64,000 nt of DNA from Collimonas arenae (GCF_001584165.1 NZ_CP013233.1:4596620-4660619); one strand, 5' to 3'; counted from the first letter of the stretch, positions 45,779 through 55,181 are shown. Program-made: numbers and translations. The notes: generated from the sequence alone by a model not told the origin.

Positions 45779-46819
45779 TTACTTGGCGGCCCAAGCAGTG
45801 AAACGTTGCTCCAGTTCTTCACCGTGGTCGGTCCAGAACGCCAGGCTCAGCTGCAGCGCATCTTTTGCGTTGGTCGGCGATGTCGGCAAATTGGCCAACA
45901 CTTTCGGATCCAGCATCTTCAGCGCCTGGTTGTTCACCGGACCATAGGAAATATTGCTGGCATAGGCTTTTTGCGATTCCGGCTTGCTGGCGAACGCAAT
46001 GAATTTCTCGGCGTCAGCCTTGTTCGGCGTCCCCTTTGGAATTACCCAGAAATCGAGCGTGTAAATGCTGCCGATCCAGCTCACCTTGAGGTTTTTGCCT
46101 TCCCGTTGCGCGGCGTCGATACGACCATTGAATGCTGTCGACATCACGACATCGCCGGCCACCAGGAATTGCGGCGGTTGCGCGCCGGCTTCCCACCACT
46201 GGATGTTCGGCTTCAGTTCATCCAGCTTCTTGAATGCGCGGTCGACGCCGGCTTTGGTGCCCAGCACCTTGTAGACATCCTTCGGCGCCACGCCATCGGC
46301 CATCAGTGCGAACTCCAGCGTGTATTCGGCGCCCTTCTTCATGGCGCGCTTGCCAGGAAATTTCTTGGTATCCCAGAAATCGGCCCAGGTCTTCGGCGCA
46401 ACTTTCAACTTGTCAGCATCGTAGGCCAGCACGGTCGACCAGACAAATGCGCCAACGCCACATTCATGGATAGCGGCAGGGCTGAAGTCGGCTTTGTTGC
46501 CGATCTTGCTGAAGTCGATTTTTTCCAGCAAACCTTCTTCGCACGCACGGCCGATATCGCCGGCGTCCACCTCCACCACGTCCCAGCTGACTTTCTTGGC
46601 TTCCACCATGGCCTTGACCTTGGCCAGTTCACCGTTGAATTCCACTACGGTGATCTTGTCACCGCTCGCCTTGGCATACGGATCGATATAAGCCACCTTC
46701 TGCGCCGCGCCATTGGCGCCGCCAAAATTAACCACCGTCAGCGCAGCAGCCTGAGCCATGCCAACCGCGGCAAGCGACAATGCAATCCCAGTAAATACAG
46801 GTTTGAAAACAGAATTCAT
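45779..46819 (-). CDS. extracellular solute-binding protein, PotD/PotF-type
   Basis: A 346-residue periplasmic binding protein. The signal peptide (about 1-24) ends MAQAA. The mature part resembles polyamine-type binding proteins: LTVVNFGGANGAAQKVAYI at the start, SWDVVEVDAGDIGRACEEG, and TWADFWDTKKFPGKRAM. The acidic, aromatic ligand site of PotD is only partly conserved, consistent with a different ligand such as GABA. Start ATG 46819 has GGGAGATG upstream. Preceded in the transcript by the ATPase gene, from which it is separated by a dispersed 117-bp element. Confidence 0.9.
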   Translation of the reverse strand: MNSVFKPVFTGIALSLAAVGMAQAAALTVVNFGGANGAAQKVAYIDPYAKASGDKITVVEFNGELAKVKAMVEAKKVSWDVVEVDAGDIGRACEEGLLEKIDFSKIGNKADFSPAAIHECGVGAFVWSTVLAYDADKLKVAPKTWADFWDTKKFPGKRAMKKGAEYTLEFALMADGVAPKDVYKVLGTKAGVDRAFKKLDELKPNIQWWEAGAQPPQFLVAGDVVMSTAFNGRIDAAQREGKNLKVSWIGSIYTLDFWVIPKGTPNKADAEKFIAFASKPESQKAYASNISYGPVNNQALKMLDPKVLANLPTSPTNAKDALQLSLAFWTDHGEELEQRFTAWAAK

Positions 46820-46876
46820 CACATCTCCCAAAGATGAAAAAACACACAAAATCAACAGCGCCAAAAATGACGTATC

Positions 46877-46993
46877 GGGGCTGTCAGGACCGTAGCGAGC
46901 GATTCAGTGTCAGGTAGAGAAGCGCGACTGTACGGAGGTACGGCGAGCATCGCAGATCTGAGACTGGGTCGCGCAGTAGGTCTTGGCGGCCCT
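46877..46993 (+). repeat. 117-bp dispersed element with terminal inverted repeats, copy B
   Basis: The ends GGGGCTGTCAGGACC (46877-46891) and GGTCTTGGCGGCCCT (46979-46993) pair along 15 positions if G-T (G-U) pairs are allowed. The inner blocks line up with copy A at a fixed offset. It sits between the ATPase stop (46998) and the SBP start (46819), inside an operon, so its transcript could fold in the mRNA. Confidence 0.8.
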
Positions 46994-46997
46994 CTTC

Positions 46998-48158
46998 TTA
47001 GATGAAGAGGCGTAGGTGCTTTGGATCTATGTCCAGTGCCACCTGGCTACCCTCATACAATCCGGCCAGCGCAGGATCGTTCAAGGACAGCTTGACGAAG
47101 CAATCGTCCTGTTGCGGAATCGCACAACGCACACGCACGTGGTCGCCGAAATAAATCAGGCTGGTGACGCTGACGCGCAAGGCATTCGGTGTGGTGCTGT
47201 CGAGTGGCAGCAAGTGAATACGCTCGGGCCGGATACATGCCACCACTTGTTGGTTGACTGCGGCCTGATTGGCGTTGACGCCGCTCAGCAAGGCGCCATG
47301 CGGCAAGCGCAGTGTGGCATTGCCGCCATCGGTCGCTGTGAGCACACCATTGAAGCGGTTGTTGTCGCCGATGAAGCCGGCCACGAACTGGTTTTCCGGA
47401 TATTCGTAGAGACGGTCGACTACCGCCAGCTGCTGGATGATGCCCTGGTCGAACACGGCAACACGATCCGACATCGTCAACGCTTCGCTTTGATCGTGTG
47501 TGACATAGACGAAAGTGACGCCGAGCCGCTTGTGCAACGCTTTCAATTCAAGCTGCATGTGTTCACGCAACTGTTTGTCCAACGCGCCCAGCGGCTCATC
47601 CATCAACACCAGCTTGGGATCAAACACCAGCGCCCGTGCCAGCGCAATCCGCTGCTGCTGGCCACCGGACAATTGTGCCGGATAGCGATCGCCGAACTTG
47701 CCCATCTGGACCATGTCGAGCGCCTTCTTGACCTTCTCGGCGCGCTCGCTGCCATTGATATTACGCACCCGCAACGGATAAGCGACATTCTGCGCGACCG
47801 TCATATGCGGAAACAGTGCGTAGTTCTGGAATACCATGCCGATATTGCGCTTGTGCGGCGGTACCTTGTTGAGCAACTGACCATCCAGGCGGATCTCACC
47901 GCCGGTTGGAAACTCGAATCCAGCCAACATCATCAGGCAGGTGGTCTTGCCAGAGCCGGACGGCCCGAGCAAGGTCAGGAACTCGCCGCGCTGGATATCC
48001 AGGTTGAGGTTCTTGACGACCAGATTCTCGCCGTCGTAGGTTTTCTTGACCCCGGAAAACTGCACCAGGATATCCGCCGCGCCTTTGCCGACATCGGCCG
48101 GGCTTACGGCTGAGTTTACGACTGACGCCAGATGGGGGGCGATATTTTCTCGCTTCAA
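46998..48158 (-). CDS. ABC transporter ATPase, PotA-type
   Basis: A 386-residue ATP-binding subunit of a spermidine/putrescine-type importer. Walker A is LLGPSGSGKTTCLM, the Q-loop is MVFQNYALFPHM, the signature is LSGGQQQRIALARAL, Walker B is LVLMDEPLGALD and the H-loop is FVYVTHDQSEAL. A TOBE domain (about 280-385) follows. I chose TTG 48158, which has GGAGAACAAG seven bases upstream; an upstream ATG at 48212 would add 18 residues without a clear ribosome site. First gene of the importer and close behind gabT. Confidence 0.9.
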   Translation of the reverse strand: MKRENIAPHLASVVNSAVSPADVGKGAADILVQFSGVKKTYDGENLVVKNLNLDIQRGEFLTLLGPSGSGKTTCLMMLAGFEFPTGGEIRLDGQLLNKVPPHKRNIGMVFQNYALFPHMTVAQNVAYPLRVRNINGSERAEKVKKALDMVQMGKFGDRYPAQLSGGQQQRIALARALVFDPKLVLMDEPLGALDKQLREHMQLELKALHKRLGVTFVYVTHDQSEALTMSDRVAVFDQGIIQQLAVVDRLYEYPENQFVAGFIGDNNRFNGVLTATDGGNATLRLPHGALLSGVNANQAAVNQQVVACIRPERIHLLPLDSTTPNALRVSVTSLIYFGDHVRVRCAIPQQDDCFVKLSLNDPALAGLYEGSQVALDIDPKHLRLFI

Positions 48159-48382
48159 CTTGTTCTCCTGCCAAATATGTAGAGCCTGCTGCAACATCCG
48201 GGCCGGCCGCATGCGGCCGGGGACAAATTTGCAAAAACCTCATCATGCCAACGATACTGCTGCGTTCATCGCATGCATGCGCAATGAACGCTGCGTTGGC
48301 CACCTCGGGGATCACCTGTAGGTGATCTCATATTATTATTTATATAAATCGAACTTCAACCTGCCTCACCACCAAGTGGCTT

Positions 48383-49720
48383 TCAGGCTGCAGCGACAGT
48401 CCGCATCGCCTTGCTCAGAATTGCCAGCGCTTCATCCATCAACGCATCTTCGATGGTCAACGGGAACAGGAATCGAATGGCGTTACTGTAGACCCCGCAG
48501 CTCAGCAACAGCAAGCCGTTTTTGAGCGCTTCCGCCTGTACCTTCTTGGTGAAATCGGCATCCGGCTGTTTGCTGCCTGGCTGCGTGAATTCCACCGCCA
48601 CCATTGCCCCCAGGCCACGGATATCCGCGATTTGCGGCACATCGGCACGCAAACCTTCCAGCACCTGCTTGAGCCTGCCGCCGAGCACATTGGCGCGCTC
48701 AACCAGCTTTTCTTCTTCGATCACGTCCAGCACCGCCAGCGCCGATGCGACTGCCAGCGGATTGCCGGCGTAGGTGCCGCCGAGGCCGCCCGGCGCTGCC
48801 GCATCCATGATCTCGGCGCGGCCGCATACTGCCGATAGCGGCATGCCGCCAGCCAGGCTCTTGGCCATTGTCATCAGGTCAGGAATCACGCCCGAATGCT
48901 CAACAGCGAACAGCTTGCCGGTACGGGCAAAGCCGGTTTGCACTTCATCGACCACCAGCAAAATGCCGTGCTCATCGCACAATTTGCGCAGAGCCTGCAT
49001 GAAGGCCGGCGGTGCGGCGTAGAAACCACCCTCGCCTTGCACCGGTTCCAGGATGATGGCGGCGACGCGCTTCGGATCGACGTCGGCCTTGAACAGGCTT
49101 TGCAACGCCGCCAACGAATTCTCGATGCTGACGCCATGCAACTCAACCGGGAACGGCACGTGATACACCTCAGCCGGGAATGGGCCGAAACCAACCTTGT
49201 ACGGCACCACTTTGCCAGTCAGCGCCATGCCCATCATGGTGCGGCCGTGGAACGCACCGGAAAACGCGATCACCGCACTACGGCCGGTGGCGGCACGAGC
49301 GATCTTGACGGCGTTTTCGACGGCTTCAGCGCCGGTCGAGAAGAACGTGGTTTTTTTGGCATGATCACCTGGCGTGACCGCATTGATGCGTTCGGCCAGT
49401 TCGACATAGCTGCCATATGGCACGATCTGGTAAGCGGTATGGGTAAATTTGCCGAGTTGTTCCTGGATTGCCGCCACCAGTTTCGGATGGCGATGGCCGG
49501 TGTTCAACACGGCGATACCGGCAGCGAAGTCGATAAAGCGACGGCCTTCGACGTCCCAGATTTCTGAATTCAGCGCATGCGAAGCGTAGAAATCGCACAT
49601 GACGCCGACGCCGCGCGGGGTCGCGGCATTCTTGCGCTGGTGCAGTTCGGCATTGGTGGCTGATTTGCCGCTGGTTGAGGTCGCAGTTGCCGCGGCCGCG
49701 TGGTATCCGTCGTTCTTCAT
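48383..49720 (-). CDS. gabT: 4-aminobutyrate aminotransferase
   Basis: A 445-residue PLP enzyme that converts GABA and 2-oxoglutarate to succinate semialdehyde and glutamate. Class III aminotransferase signatures: STGAEAVENAVKIARAATGR, VVDEVQTGFARTGKLF and the PLP Lys in MAKSLAGGMPLSAV. GabT-type residues PRGVGVMC are near the start. ATG 49720 follows TAGGAGC; the longer open frame (to 49819) is not needed. The gene is divergent from the GabR-like regulator and heads the gab cluster. Confidence 0.95.
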   Translation of the reverse strand: MKNDGYHAAAATATSTSGKSATNAELHQRKNAATPRGVGVMCDFYASHALNSEIWDVEGRRFIDFAAGIAVLNTGHRHPKLVAAIQEQLGKFTHTAYQIVPYGSYVELAERINAVTPGDHAKKTTFFSTGAEAVENAVKIARAATGRSAVIAFSGAFHGRTMMGMALTGKVVPYKVGFGPFPAEVYHVPFPVELHGVSIENSLAALQSLFKADVDPKRVAAIILEPVQGEGGFYAAPPAFMQALRKLCDEHGILLVVDEVQTGFARTGKLFAVEHSGVIPDLMTMAKSLAGGMPLSAVCGRAEIMDAAAPGGLGGTYAGNPLAVASALAVLDVIEEEKLVERANVLGGRLKQVLEGLRADVPQIADIRGLGAMVAVEFTQPGSKQPDADFTKKVQAEALKNGLLLLSCGVYSNAIRFLFPLTIEDALMDEALAILSKAMRTVAAA

Positions 49721-49852
49721 TTTGGCTCCTAGATAAGATTGCGCTACGGAACCTCGAAAAACCAATTGCTCGCTGCGTTTTTTCGACGTTCCCGTCATAT
49801 GCGCTTTTTGTATGTGCACATGCTTTGATGCATACTAAGGCCGTCGTGGATC

Positions 49853-49894
49853 TATAATATAGTGCCACTTTCAGTTTTTTAATGGAGCCACTTT
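49853..49894. promoter_or_regulatory. candidate GabR-type operator and -10 element
   Basis: Between gabT and the regulator there is TATAAT (49853-49858) and a direct repeat GTGCCACTTT / GAGCCACTTT (49862-49871 and 49885-49894, 23 bp apart). MocR/GabR regulators bind direct repeats, so this is a plausible site. The second half overlaps the regulator's start codon. Confidence 0.45.
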
Positions 49895-51434
49895 GCGCAT
49901 CGCGTCGCTCACCGATTTCCTGCTGATGCGCATCGAACGCGGCGCCGACGGCCGCATTGCGAAGACACGCGGCAGCGCCAAGACAACGGCAAGCAACGGC
50001 AACGCCGCAGCGCCGCTCAACCGACAGATCTACCTGGCCATTCGCGAAGCCATCCTGTCGCAGCTGCTGCCCTCTGGGCTGCAACTGCCATCGTCGCGCG
50101 ACCTGGCCGGCGAATTGGGTATTTCCCGCAATACGGTGACCTACGCCTACGAGCAGCTGATTGCCGAGGGTTACCTGGAAACCCGCCCCGGCTCCGGCAC
50201 CTTCATCGCCGACACGACACCCGACCAGATTCCCGAGGCGCGCCTCAACACGCTGCCGTTGACCGATCCCAGCGGCCAGTCGGAACTGTCGGCACACGGC
50301 GCGCAACTGATCCGGCAGGCTGGCGTCAGCGATCTGCAATGGGGCGCGTTCATGCCGGGCGTGCCGGACGTGACGCTGTTTCCCAACAAGATCTGGAGCC
50401 GCCTGCAAAACAAACACTGGCGGCGATCACGCGCTGAACTACTGACCTATGGCGAGGCCGGCGGCTACCTGCCGCTACGCGAAGCGATCGCCGAATACCT
50501 GCGCATGGCGCGTTCGGTCAACTGCAATGCCAGCCAGGTCATCATCACCACCGGCATCCATCAATCGCTGGACATCGTGGTCAAGCTGCTGGGCGAGCAT
50601 GGCGACAGCGCCTGGGTTGAAGATCCTTGTTATTGGGGTACGCGCAGCGTGCTCAACTCGCTCGGCATCAAGCCGGTGGCGATCCCGGTCGACGCAGAAG
50701 GCATGCGCATGCGGCTCGCCAACCTGCGCCAGCCACCGCGCTTCATCTGCGCCACGCCGTCGCACCAGTATCCGCTCGGCATGGTGATGAGCCTGTCGCG
50801 GCGACGCATGCTGCTGGAATACGCAGCGACCCGCAAGGTGTGGATCATCGAGGACGACTACGACAGCGAATTCCGCTATGGCAGCCGGCCGCTGGCGTCG
50901 CTGCAAGGCATGGATACCAACGACCGCGTGCTGTACATGGGCACCTTCAGCAAAACCATGTTTCCCAGCCTGCGGATCGGCTTCCTGGTGGTGCCCGAGT
51001 CGCTGGCGAATGCCTTTGCGATCGGCGTCTCCGAGCTGTATCGCGGCAGCCAGGTGTTCCTCCAGGCGATCATGGCCGACTTCATGACTGAGGGCCATTT
51101 CGCTTCGCATATCCGGCGCATGCGCGTATTGTATGCCGAGCGCCTGCAACTGCTGCAAGCCGCCATCGAGCGCCATTTCGGCGACCGCATCACACTCACC
51201 GGCGGCGAAGCGGGCCTGCATCTGGCGCTTGGCCTGCCGCCGCAATGCGATGACATTGCGATCAGCCGCGCGGCGCGCGAAGTTGGCATCGTGGCGCGGC
51301 CGCTGTCGCGCTATTTCATGAACAGCGATACAGCCCGCAACGGTTTGTTGCTGGGTTATGCCTGCGTGCCGAATGAACAGATCGGGCCGGCTTTCGACAA
51401 GCTGGCTGCCATCATCAAAATGCACTGGAAATAA
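49893..51434 (+). CDS. gabR: MocR-family PLP-dependent regulator (GabR-like)
   Basis: A 513-residue fusion of a GntR winged helix (about 45-115, LNRQIYLAIREAILSQLLPSG and SRDLAGELGISRNTVTYAYEQL) and an aminotransferase-fold domain (about 140-510). The PLP Lys is in MGTFSKTMFPSLRIGFLV, and VWIIEDDYDSEFRY holds the PLP Asp. GabR in Bacillus senses GABA plus PLP and activates gabTD. TTG 49893 has GGAG five bases upstream and gives the typical MRIASLTDFLLMRIERG start. It is divergent from gabT, as expected for its activator. Confidence 0.92.
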   Translation: MRIASLTDFLLMRIERGADGRIAKTRGSAKTTASNGNAAAPLNRQIYLAIREAILSQLLPSGLQLPSSRDLAGELGISRNTVTYAYEQLIAEGYLETRPGSGTFIADTTPDQIPEARLNTLPLTDPSGQSELSAHGAQLIRQAGVSDLQWGAFMPGVPDVTLFPNKIWSRLQNKHWRRSRAELLTYGEAGGYLPLREAIAEYLRMARSVNCNASQVIITTGIHQSLDIVVKLLGEHGDSAWVEDPCYWGTRSVLNSLGIKPVAIPVDAEGMRMRLANLRQPPRFICATPSHQYPLGMVMSLSRRRMLLEYAATRKVWIIEDDYDSEFRYGSRPLASLQGMDTNDRVLYMGTFSKTMFPSLRIGFLVVPESLANAFAIGVSELYRGSQVFLQAIMADFMTEGHFASHIRRMRVLYAERLQLLQAAIERHFGDRITLTGGEAGLHLALGLPPQCDDIAISRAAREVGIVARPLSRYFMNSDTARNGLLLGYACVPNEQIGPAFDKLAAIIKMHWK

Positions 51435-51494
51435 GCGGCAAACACGACTGCATAAGCCTCAAAAAACATCTCTAAATTTAGCCAGGGGAATTTC

Positions 51495-52268
51495 ATGAAG
51501 AAGTTTATTTTTACGCTCGTTTTAACGCTCAGCGCAGCAGCCTCCTCGGTCTCGGCCCAAACCACGCCAACGCGGCTGGATGAGATCATCAAGTCAGGCA
51601 CCCTGCGTGTCTGCATGACCGGCGACTACAAACCGTTCACCTTCCTGAAAGGCGACAACAGTTTCGAAGGCATTGATGTCGACCTGGCGCAATCACTGGC
51701 CAAGGCGCTCGGCGTCGAAGCGCGCTTCGTCAAGACCAGCTGGACTAACCTGACCAACGACTTCCTGGAGAAATGCGATATCGCGATGGGTGGCGTGTCG
51801 GTGACACTGGAGCGCCAGAAGAAAGTATCGTTTTCGGTACCGCACATGGTGGATGGCAAGGCCGCCATTGCGCGCTGCGCCGATGTCGGCAAATTCCAGT
51901 CGCTGGCGGCCATTGACCAGCCGAGCACGCGTGCCATCGTCAATCCGGGCGGCACCAACGAACGCTTTGCGCGCGCCAACTACAAGCAGGCGCAACTGAT
52001 CCTGCATCCGGACAACGTCACCATCTTCGACCAGATCGTACAAGGCAAAGCCGATGTCATGGTGACCGACGCCAGCGAGACGATGTGGCAGGCAAAACTG
52101 CATCCGCAACTGTGTTCGATCCACCCTGACCAGCCGCTACAGTTCTCGGAAAAGGCATTCATGCTGCCGCGCGGCGACGTGCCGTTTAAAGAATTTGTCG
52201 ATACGTGGATGCACCAGCTGAAGGCCACCGGCGAATACGACCGCGTGTTCAATCAGTGGCTGAAGTAA
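51495..52268 (+). CDS. pheC: cyclohexadienyl dehydratase, PheC-like
   Basis: A 257-residue periplasmic protein of the binding-protein-3 fold that by sequence matches Pseudomonas PheC (arogenate/prephenate dehydratase) rather than a transporter subunit. A signal peptide is at 1-22. The shared motifs are LRVCMTGDYKPF, GIDVDLAQSLAKALG, the stretch IVNPGGTNERFARANYKQA and ILHPDNVTIFDQIVQGKADVM. PheC turns arogenate into phenylalanine or prephenate into phenylpyruvate. No permease or ATPase follows, which supports an enzyme. Start ATG 51495 with GGGGAATTTC upstream. Confidence 0.85.
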   Translation: MKKFIFTLVLTLSAAASSVSAQTTPTRLDEIIKSGTLRVCMTGDYKPFTFLKGDNSFEGIDVDLAQSLAKALGVEARFVKTSWTNLTNDFLEKCDIAMGGVSVTLERQKKVSFSVPHMVDGKAAIARCADVGKFQSLAAIDQPSTRAIVNPGGTNERFARANYKQAQLILHPDNVTIFDQIVQGKADVMVTDASETMWQAKLHPQLCSIHPDQPLQFSEKAFMLPRGDVPFKEFVDTWMHQLKATGEYDRVFNQWLK

Positions 52269-52271
52269 TGG

Positions 52272-53087
52272 TCAGCCCTGCTTGCTGGCCGCATTCTGCG
52301 CGGCCTTGCTCTTCTTGATCGATTTCAGGTGGGCGGCAACCGCGGTCGCCAGCTGGCGCGCCCACAGCGCAACACCGCTAGCCGATGGATGGTAGCCGTC
52401 GGAAGCCATCAGGTCGCGATCGTTGATATCGATCAGCATCGGCACCCGCGTCACCCGAACACTCCGCAGGTCGACAGGCAGGTTGGAAATCAGGTGCTCG
52501 ACCGTTTCATCCAGCGCCTTGGCTTTCATGCCGAGCACATAGCGCAACGGTTCCGGCAGCGCCGGGAAGGCATGGATCGGCGGAATGCCGGAAATCACCA
52601 TCAGACGCGGCGACACATGCGCCTGCAAATCGCGCATCAGTTGCAGCAGCTCGGCGCGGTAGCGGCGGCAGGAGCGGAACGAAGTGGTATCGTTGACACC
52701 AAATGCGATGAGCACGATATCGACTTTTTGTGATGCCACCTGCGGCAGCATGGTCTTGACCGCCATGCTGATCGTCGCACCGTTCTGGCCGACAGCCTGC
52801 CAGGTAATCGTGCGCTGCAGGCGCGCTGCCAAGGCAGCGGCAAACTGACCGGTGATCGCCTCATAATGCGTGGCGACGCCAACCCCGGCCACCGGCGACT
52901 CACCGATAGTCAACAGGGCCAGTGGTCGCTGCGGCGTCTCGCCGGCGTCGGCGACAATGCGCGCCTGGCCGATCGTCGGCCCCATTGCCTCCGGCAGGCG
53001 CGGCGTGACGCGGCGCGCGCGGCGGCCTTGCACAATCAACCATGGCAATAGCGGTAATGCGATCAGTTCCGGCAACCAGCGGCGCAC
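52272..53087 (-). CDS. SGNH/GDSL hydrolase, membrane-anchored
   Basis: A 271-residue serine esterase. A hydrophobic N-terminal segment (about 3-20) anchors or exports it. The catalytic block I is LTIGESPVAGVGV (Ser in GESPVAG), block III holds GVND, and block V is DGYHPS with the catalytic Asp and His. Length and order fit SGNH esterases acting on acyl esters. The GTG start at 53087 has AAGGAGATACG upstream. It is convergent with pheC. Confidence 0.85.
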   Translation of the reverse strand: MRRWLPELIALPLLPWLIVQGRRARRVTPRLPEAMGPTIGQARIVADAGETPQRPLALLTIGESPVAGVGVATHYEAITGQFAAALAARLQRTITWQAVGQNGATISMAVKTMLPQVASQKVDIVLIAFGVNDTTSFRSCRRYRAELLQLMRDLQAHVSPRLMVISGIPPIHAFPALPEPLRYVLGMKAKALDETVEHLISNLPVDLRSVRVTRVPMLIDINDRDLMASDGYHPSASGVALWARQLATAVAAHLKSIKKSKAAQNAASKQG

Positions 53088-53210
53088 TTCGTATCTCCTT
53101 AAGCCTGTTATCAGAGCGCATTTCTTCGGTATCCGTGAAATGCGCCCATGTTCGAGAGTATGCTCATTTTGCCAAACGGCAAACGATTATAGTAGCCCTC
53201 TTTCCAGAAT

Positions 53211-54017
53211 TTATTCGATCTTCAAGCCCTTTAATTCAGGCTTCGGATCGGGTGGCGTCAACTTCAGGTCGAGCAGGGTTTCCAGCAGAATGGTGGCAAT
53301 CGCCAGGTTGCGGTGCGTCTTGGAATTGGCCGGGATCACGTACCAGGGCGCATGATCTGCATCGGTGGCATTGATCGCCTTGCCAAACAGCTCCTGGTAC
53401 TTGTCCCAGCTCTTGCGCTCCTCCAGGTCCTGCATGTCGAATTTCCAGTGCTTGGCGGGATCGTCGATGCGTTCCTGCAGGCGGCTGCGCTGCTCATTCT
53501 TCGAAATGTGCAGCAGGCATTTGATGATGGTGGTGCCGGTTTCCGACAGCATCCGCTCGAAGTCGCGGATCTGCGCGTAGCGGCGCTCGCATTCGGCATC
53601 GTCGATCCAGTCATGCACGCGTGTTATCAGCACATCTTCATAGTGGCTGCGATTGAATACGACAATGTCGCCGGACTTCGGCACCTGCTGATGAACCCGC
53701 CACAGATAATCATGGGCCAGCTCAATACTGCTCGGCGCCTTGAAATTGACAATCTGAACGCCCTGAGGATTGATGACGTTAAACACATCCTTCACAGTGC
53801 CATCCTTGCCGCTAGTATCTATCCCCTGCAGCACCACCAGCACCTTATGCTTGCCAGCGGCGAACAACATCTCCTGTTGCACCGCAATCTGGGTCGCCAA
53901 TTCGGCGACCAGCATCTTGTCTTTCGCCTTGTCGCCACTGGACAGCGGTTTCAATTCAGCGTCGGCATCCTTGATCTTGGTCTGTTTACCGCCACGAAAC
54001 TGCTTGCTTGCTTTCAT
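53211..54017 (-). CDS. ppk2: polyphosphate kinase 2 (PPK2)
   Basis: A 268-residue kinase that moves phosphate between polyphosphate and nucleotides, usually ADP or GDP as acceptor (class I PPK2 length). Walker A is GIDTSGKDGTVKDVF (residues 66-80), Walker B-like and lid motifs follow (DIVVFNRSHYEDVLITRVH, KHWKFDMQDLEERKSWDKY). I chose ATG 54017, preceded by GGAG seven bases upstream; an upstream ATG 54029 would add four residues. The gene is followed downstream by the SGNH hydrolase. Confidence 0.92.
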   Translation of the reverse strand: MKASKQFRGGKQTKIKDADAELKPLSSGDKAKDKMLVAELATQIAVQQEMLFAAGKHKVLVVLQGIDTSGKDGTVKDVFNVINPQGVQIVNFKAPSSIELAHDYLWRVHQQVPKSGDIVVFNRSHYEDVLITRVHDWIDDAECERRYAQIRDFERMLSETGTTIIKCLLHISKNEQRSRLQERIDDPAKHWKFDMQDLEERKSWDKYQELFGKAINATDADHAPWYVIPANSKTHRNLAIATILLETLLDLKLTPPDPKPELKGLKIE

Positions 54018-54074
54018 TGCTTTCTCCATTCGGTCAGTAACGCGTTTCCGGCGATGTGGCCAACGGTCTGTCGC

Positions 54075-54515
54075 CTACAAAATACCGTGCAAGTTGCCCA
54101 ATGCATGCTCGATCTTCAGACAGCGATCCATCACGACCTGTATGCCATTGGCGCGCGCCTTCTCAGCAGCAGCTTCGTTGACAATGCCGAGTTGCATCCA
54201 GACGCATCGTGCGTCGATCATGATTGCCTCGCCGACCACCGGCGGAATATCCTCGGCCTTGCGAAAACAATCGACAATATCAATTTTCTGTCCCTCCGCA
54301 GCCAACGCTTTCGCAGCATCGAACAGATTTGCATAGCAAAGCTCTCCGAGGATGTGAGCGCCCACATGCATCGGATTGACCGGAATGATTCGATAACCAC
54401 GCTCTTGCATGTAGCGAGCCACGCCGAAACTCGGTCGATCCGATTTGGTTGAGAGGCCAACGATGGCAATCACCGGGTTGGCGGGATTAGGAATGGGGGC
54501 GGAAGTGTTTGGCAT
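54075..54515 (-). CDS. CoA-binding domain protein (YccU-like)
   Basis: A 146-residue Rossmann-fold protein resembling the CoA-binding domain of succinyl-CoA synthetase. It has AIVGLSTKSDRPSFGVARYMQERGYRIIPVNP (15-46 region) and DIVDCFRKAEDIPPVVGEAI. Function is unknown but such proteins may bind CoA. The start is uncertain: ATG 54515 begins the conserved region; ATG 54545 would add ten residues. It lies 57 bp upstream of ppk2. Confidence 0.8.
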   Translation of the reverse strand: MPNTSAPIPNPANPVIAIVGLSTKSDRPSFGVARYMQERGYRIIPVNPMHVGAHILGELCYANLFDAAKALAAEGQKIDIVDCFRKAEDIPPVVGEAIMIDARCVWMQLGIVNEAAAEKARANGIQVVMDRCLKIEHALGNLHGIL

Positions 54516-54698
54516 GGGCGATGGAAATGATCCGGCTGGCTGCATAAATAAAATTCCCGATAATTCCGGGCAACTGCTCATGATCTTACCGCGAGAACAT
54601 GATTGGTTGCTGGATTGCAGGATGCTTGCGCCCCCCCTGCCCTGCCTAGCTCAGGATTGCCGCCATTTGACAAATAAACGAAACTGAACGGGCAACAA

Positions 54699-54723
54699 AA
54701 AAGCAGCCGAAGCTGCTTTTTCT
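54699..54723 (-). terminator. terminator of the atp operon
   Basis: AAGCAGC (54701-54707) pairs with GCTGCTT (54712-54718) around CGAA, with T residues on both outer sides in the two orientations. It lies about 35 bp after the atpC stop on the minus strand. Confidence 0.88.
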
Positions 54724-54755
54724 TGTTGTATCCAAACTACCGCCGAACGAGCAAA

Positions 54756-55181
54756 TCAACGTCCTTTTTGACGCAATTTCTGGATCGCCGCCAATTGTGC
54801 AATCGCTGCCGACAACTCGGACTGGGCTTTTGCATAATCGATCAGGGATTCCTTGTTGGTCAGCGCTTCTTCAGCACGACGCTTGGCTTCGCTCGCCTTC
54901 GCTTCATCCAGGTCGGCGCCGCGGATTGCAGTGTCGGCCAGCACGGTAACGTGGTGCGGCTGCACTTCCAGCAAACCGCCGGCAACGAACACAAATTCGT
55001 CGTTTGCCTGGCCTGCTACCTTGATCCGTACAGCACCCGGCTTGATGCGCGTGATCAGCGGGGTATGACGAGGATAAATCCCCAACTCACCCGATTCACC
55101 CGGCAACGCGACGAATTCGGCTTCGCCGGAGAAGATCATCTCTTCCGCGGAAACAACGTCTACGTGAATAGTGTTTGCCAT
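54756..55181 (-). CDS. atpC: F1F0 ATP synthase epsilon subunit
   Basis: A 141-residue central-stalk subunit. The beta-barrel domain is at about 1-85 ([42 protein letters not shown]) and a C-terminal helical hairpin follows (about 90-140). It couples rotation to catalysis and can inhibit the enzyme. It is last in the operon and is separated from atpD by 143 bp holding a REP pair, a much larger gap than most others in the operon. Confidence 0.97.
   Translation of the reverse strand: MANTIHVDVVSAEEMIFSGEAEFVALPGESGELGIYPRHTPLITRIKPGAVRIKVAGQANDEFVFVAGGLLEVQPHHVTVLADTAIRGADLDEAKASEAKRRAEEALTNKESLIDYAKAQSELSAAIAQLAAIQKLRQKGR

Noticed and set aside
51495..52268. Amino-acid ABC transporter binding protein
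   Set aside because: Sequence motifs match PheC throughout, and no permease or ATPase gene is adjacent on this strand.
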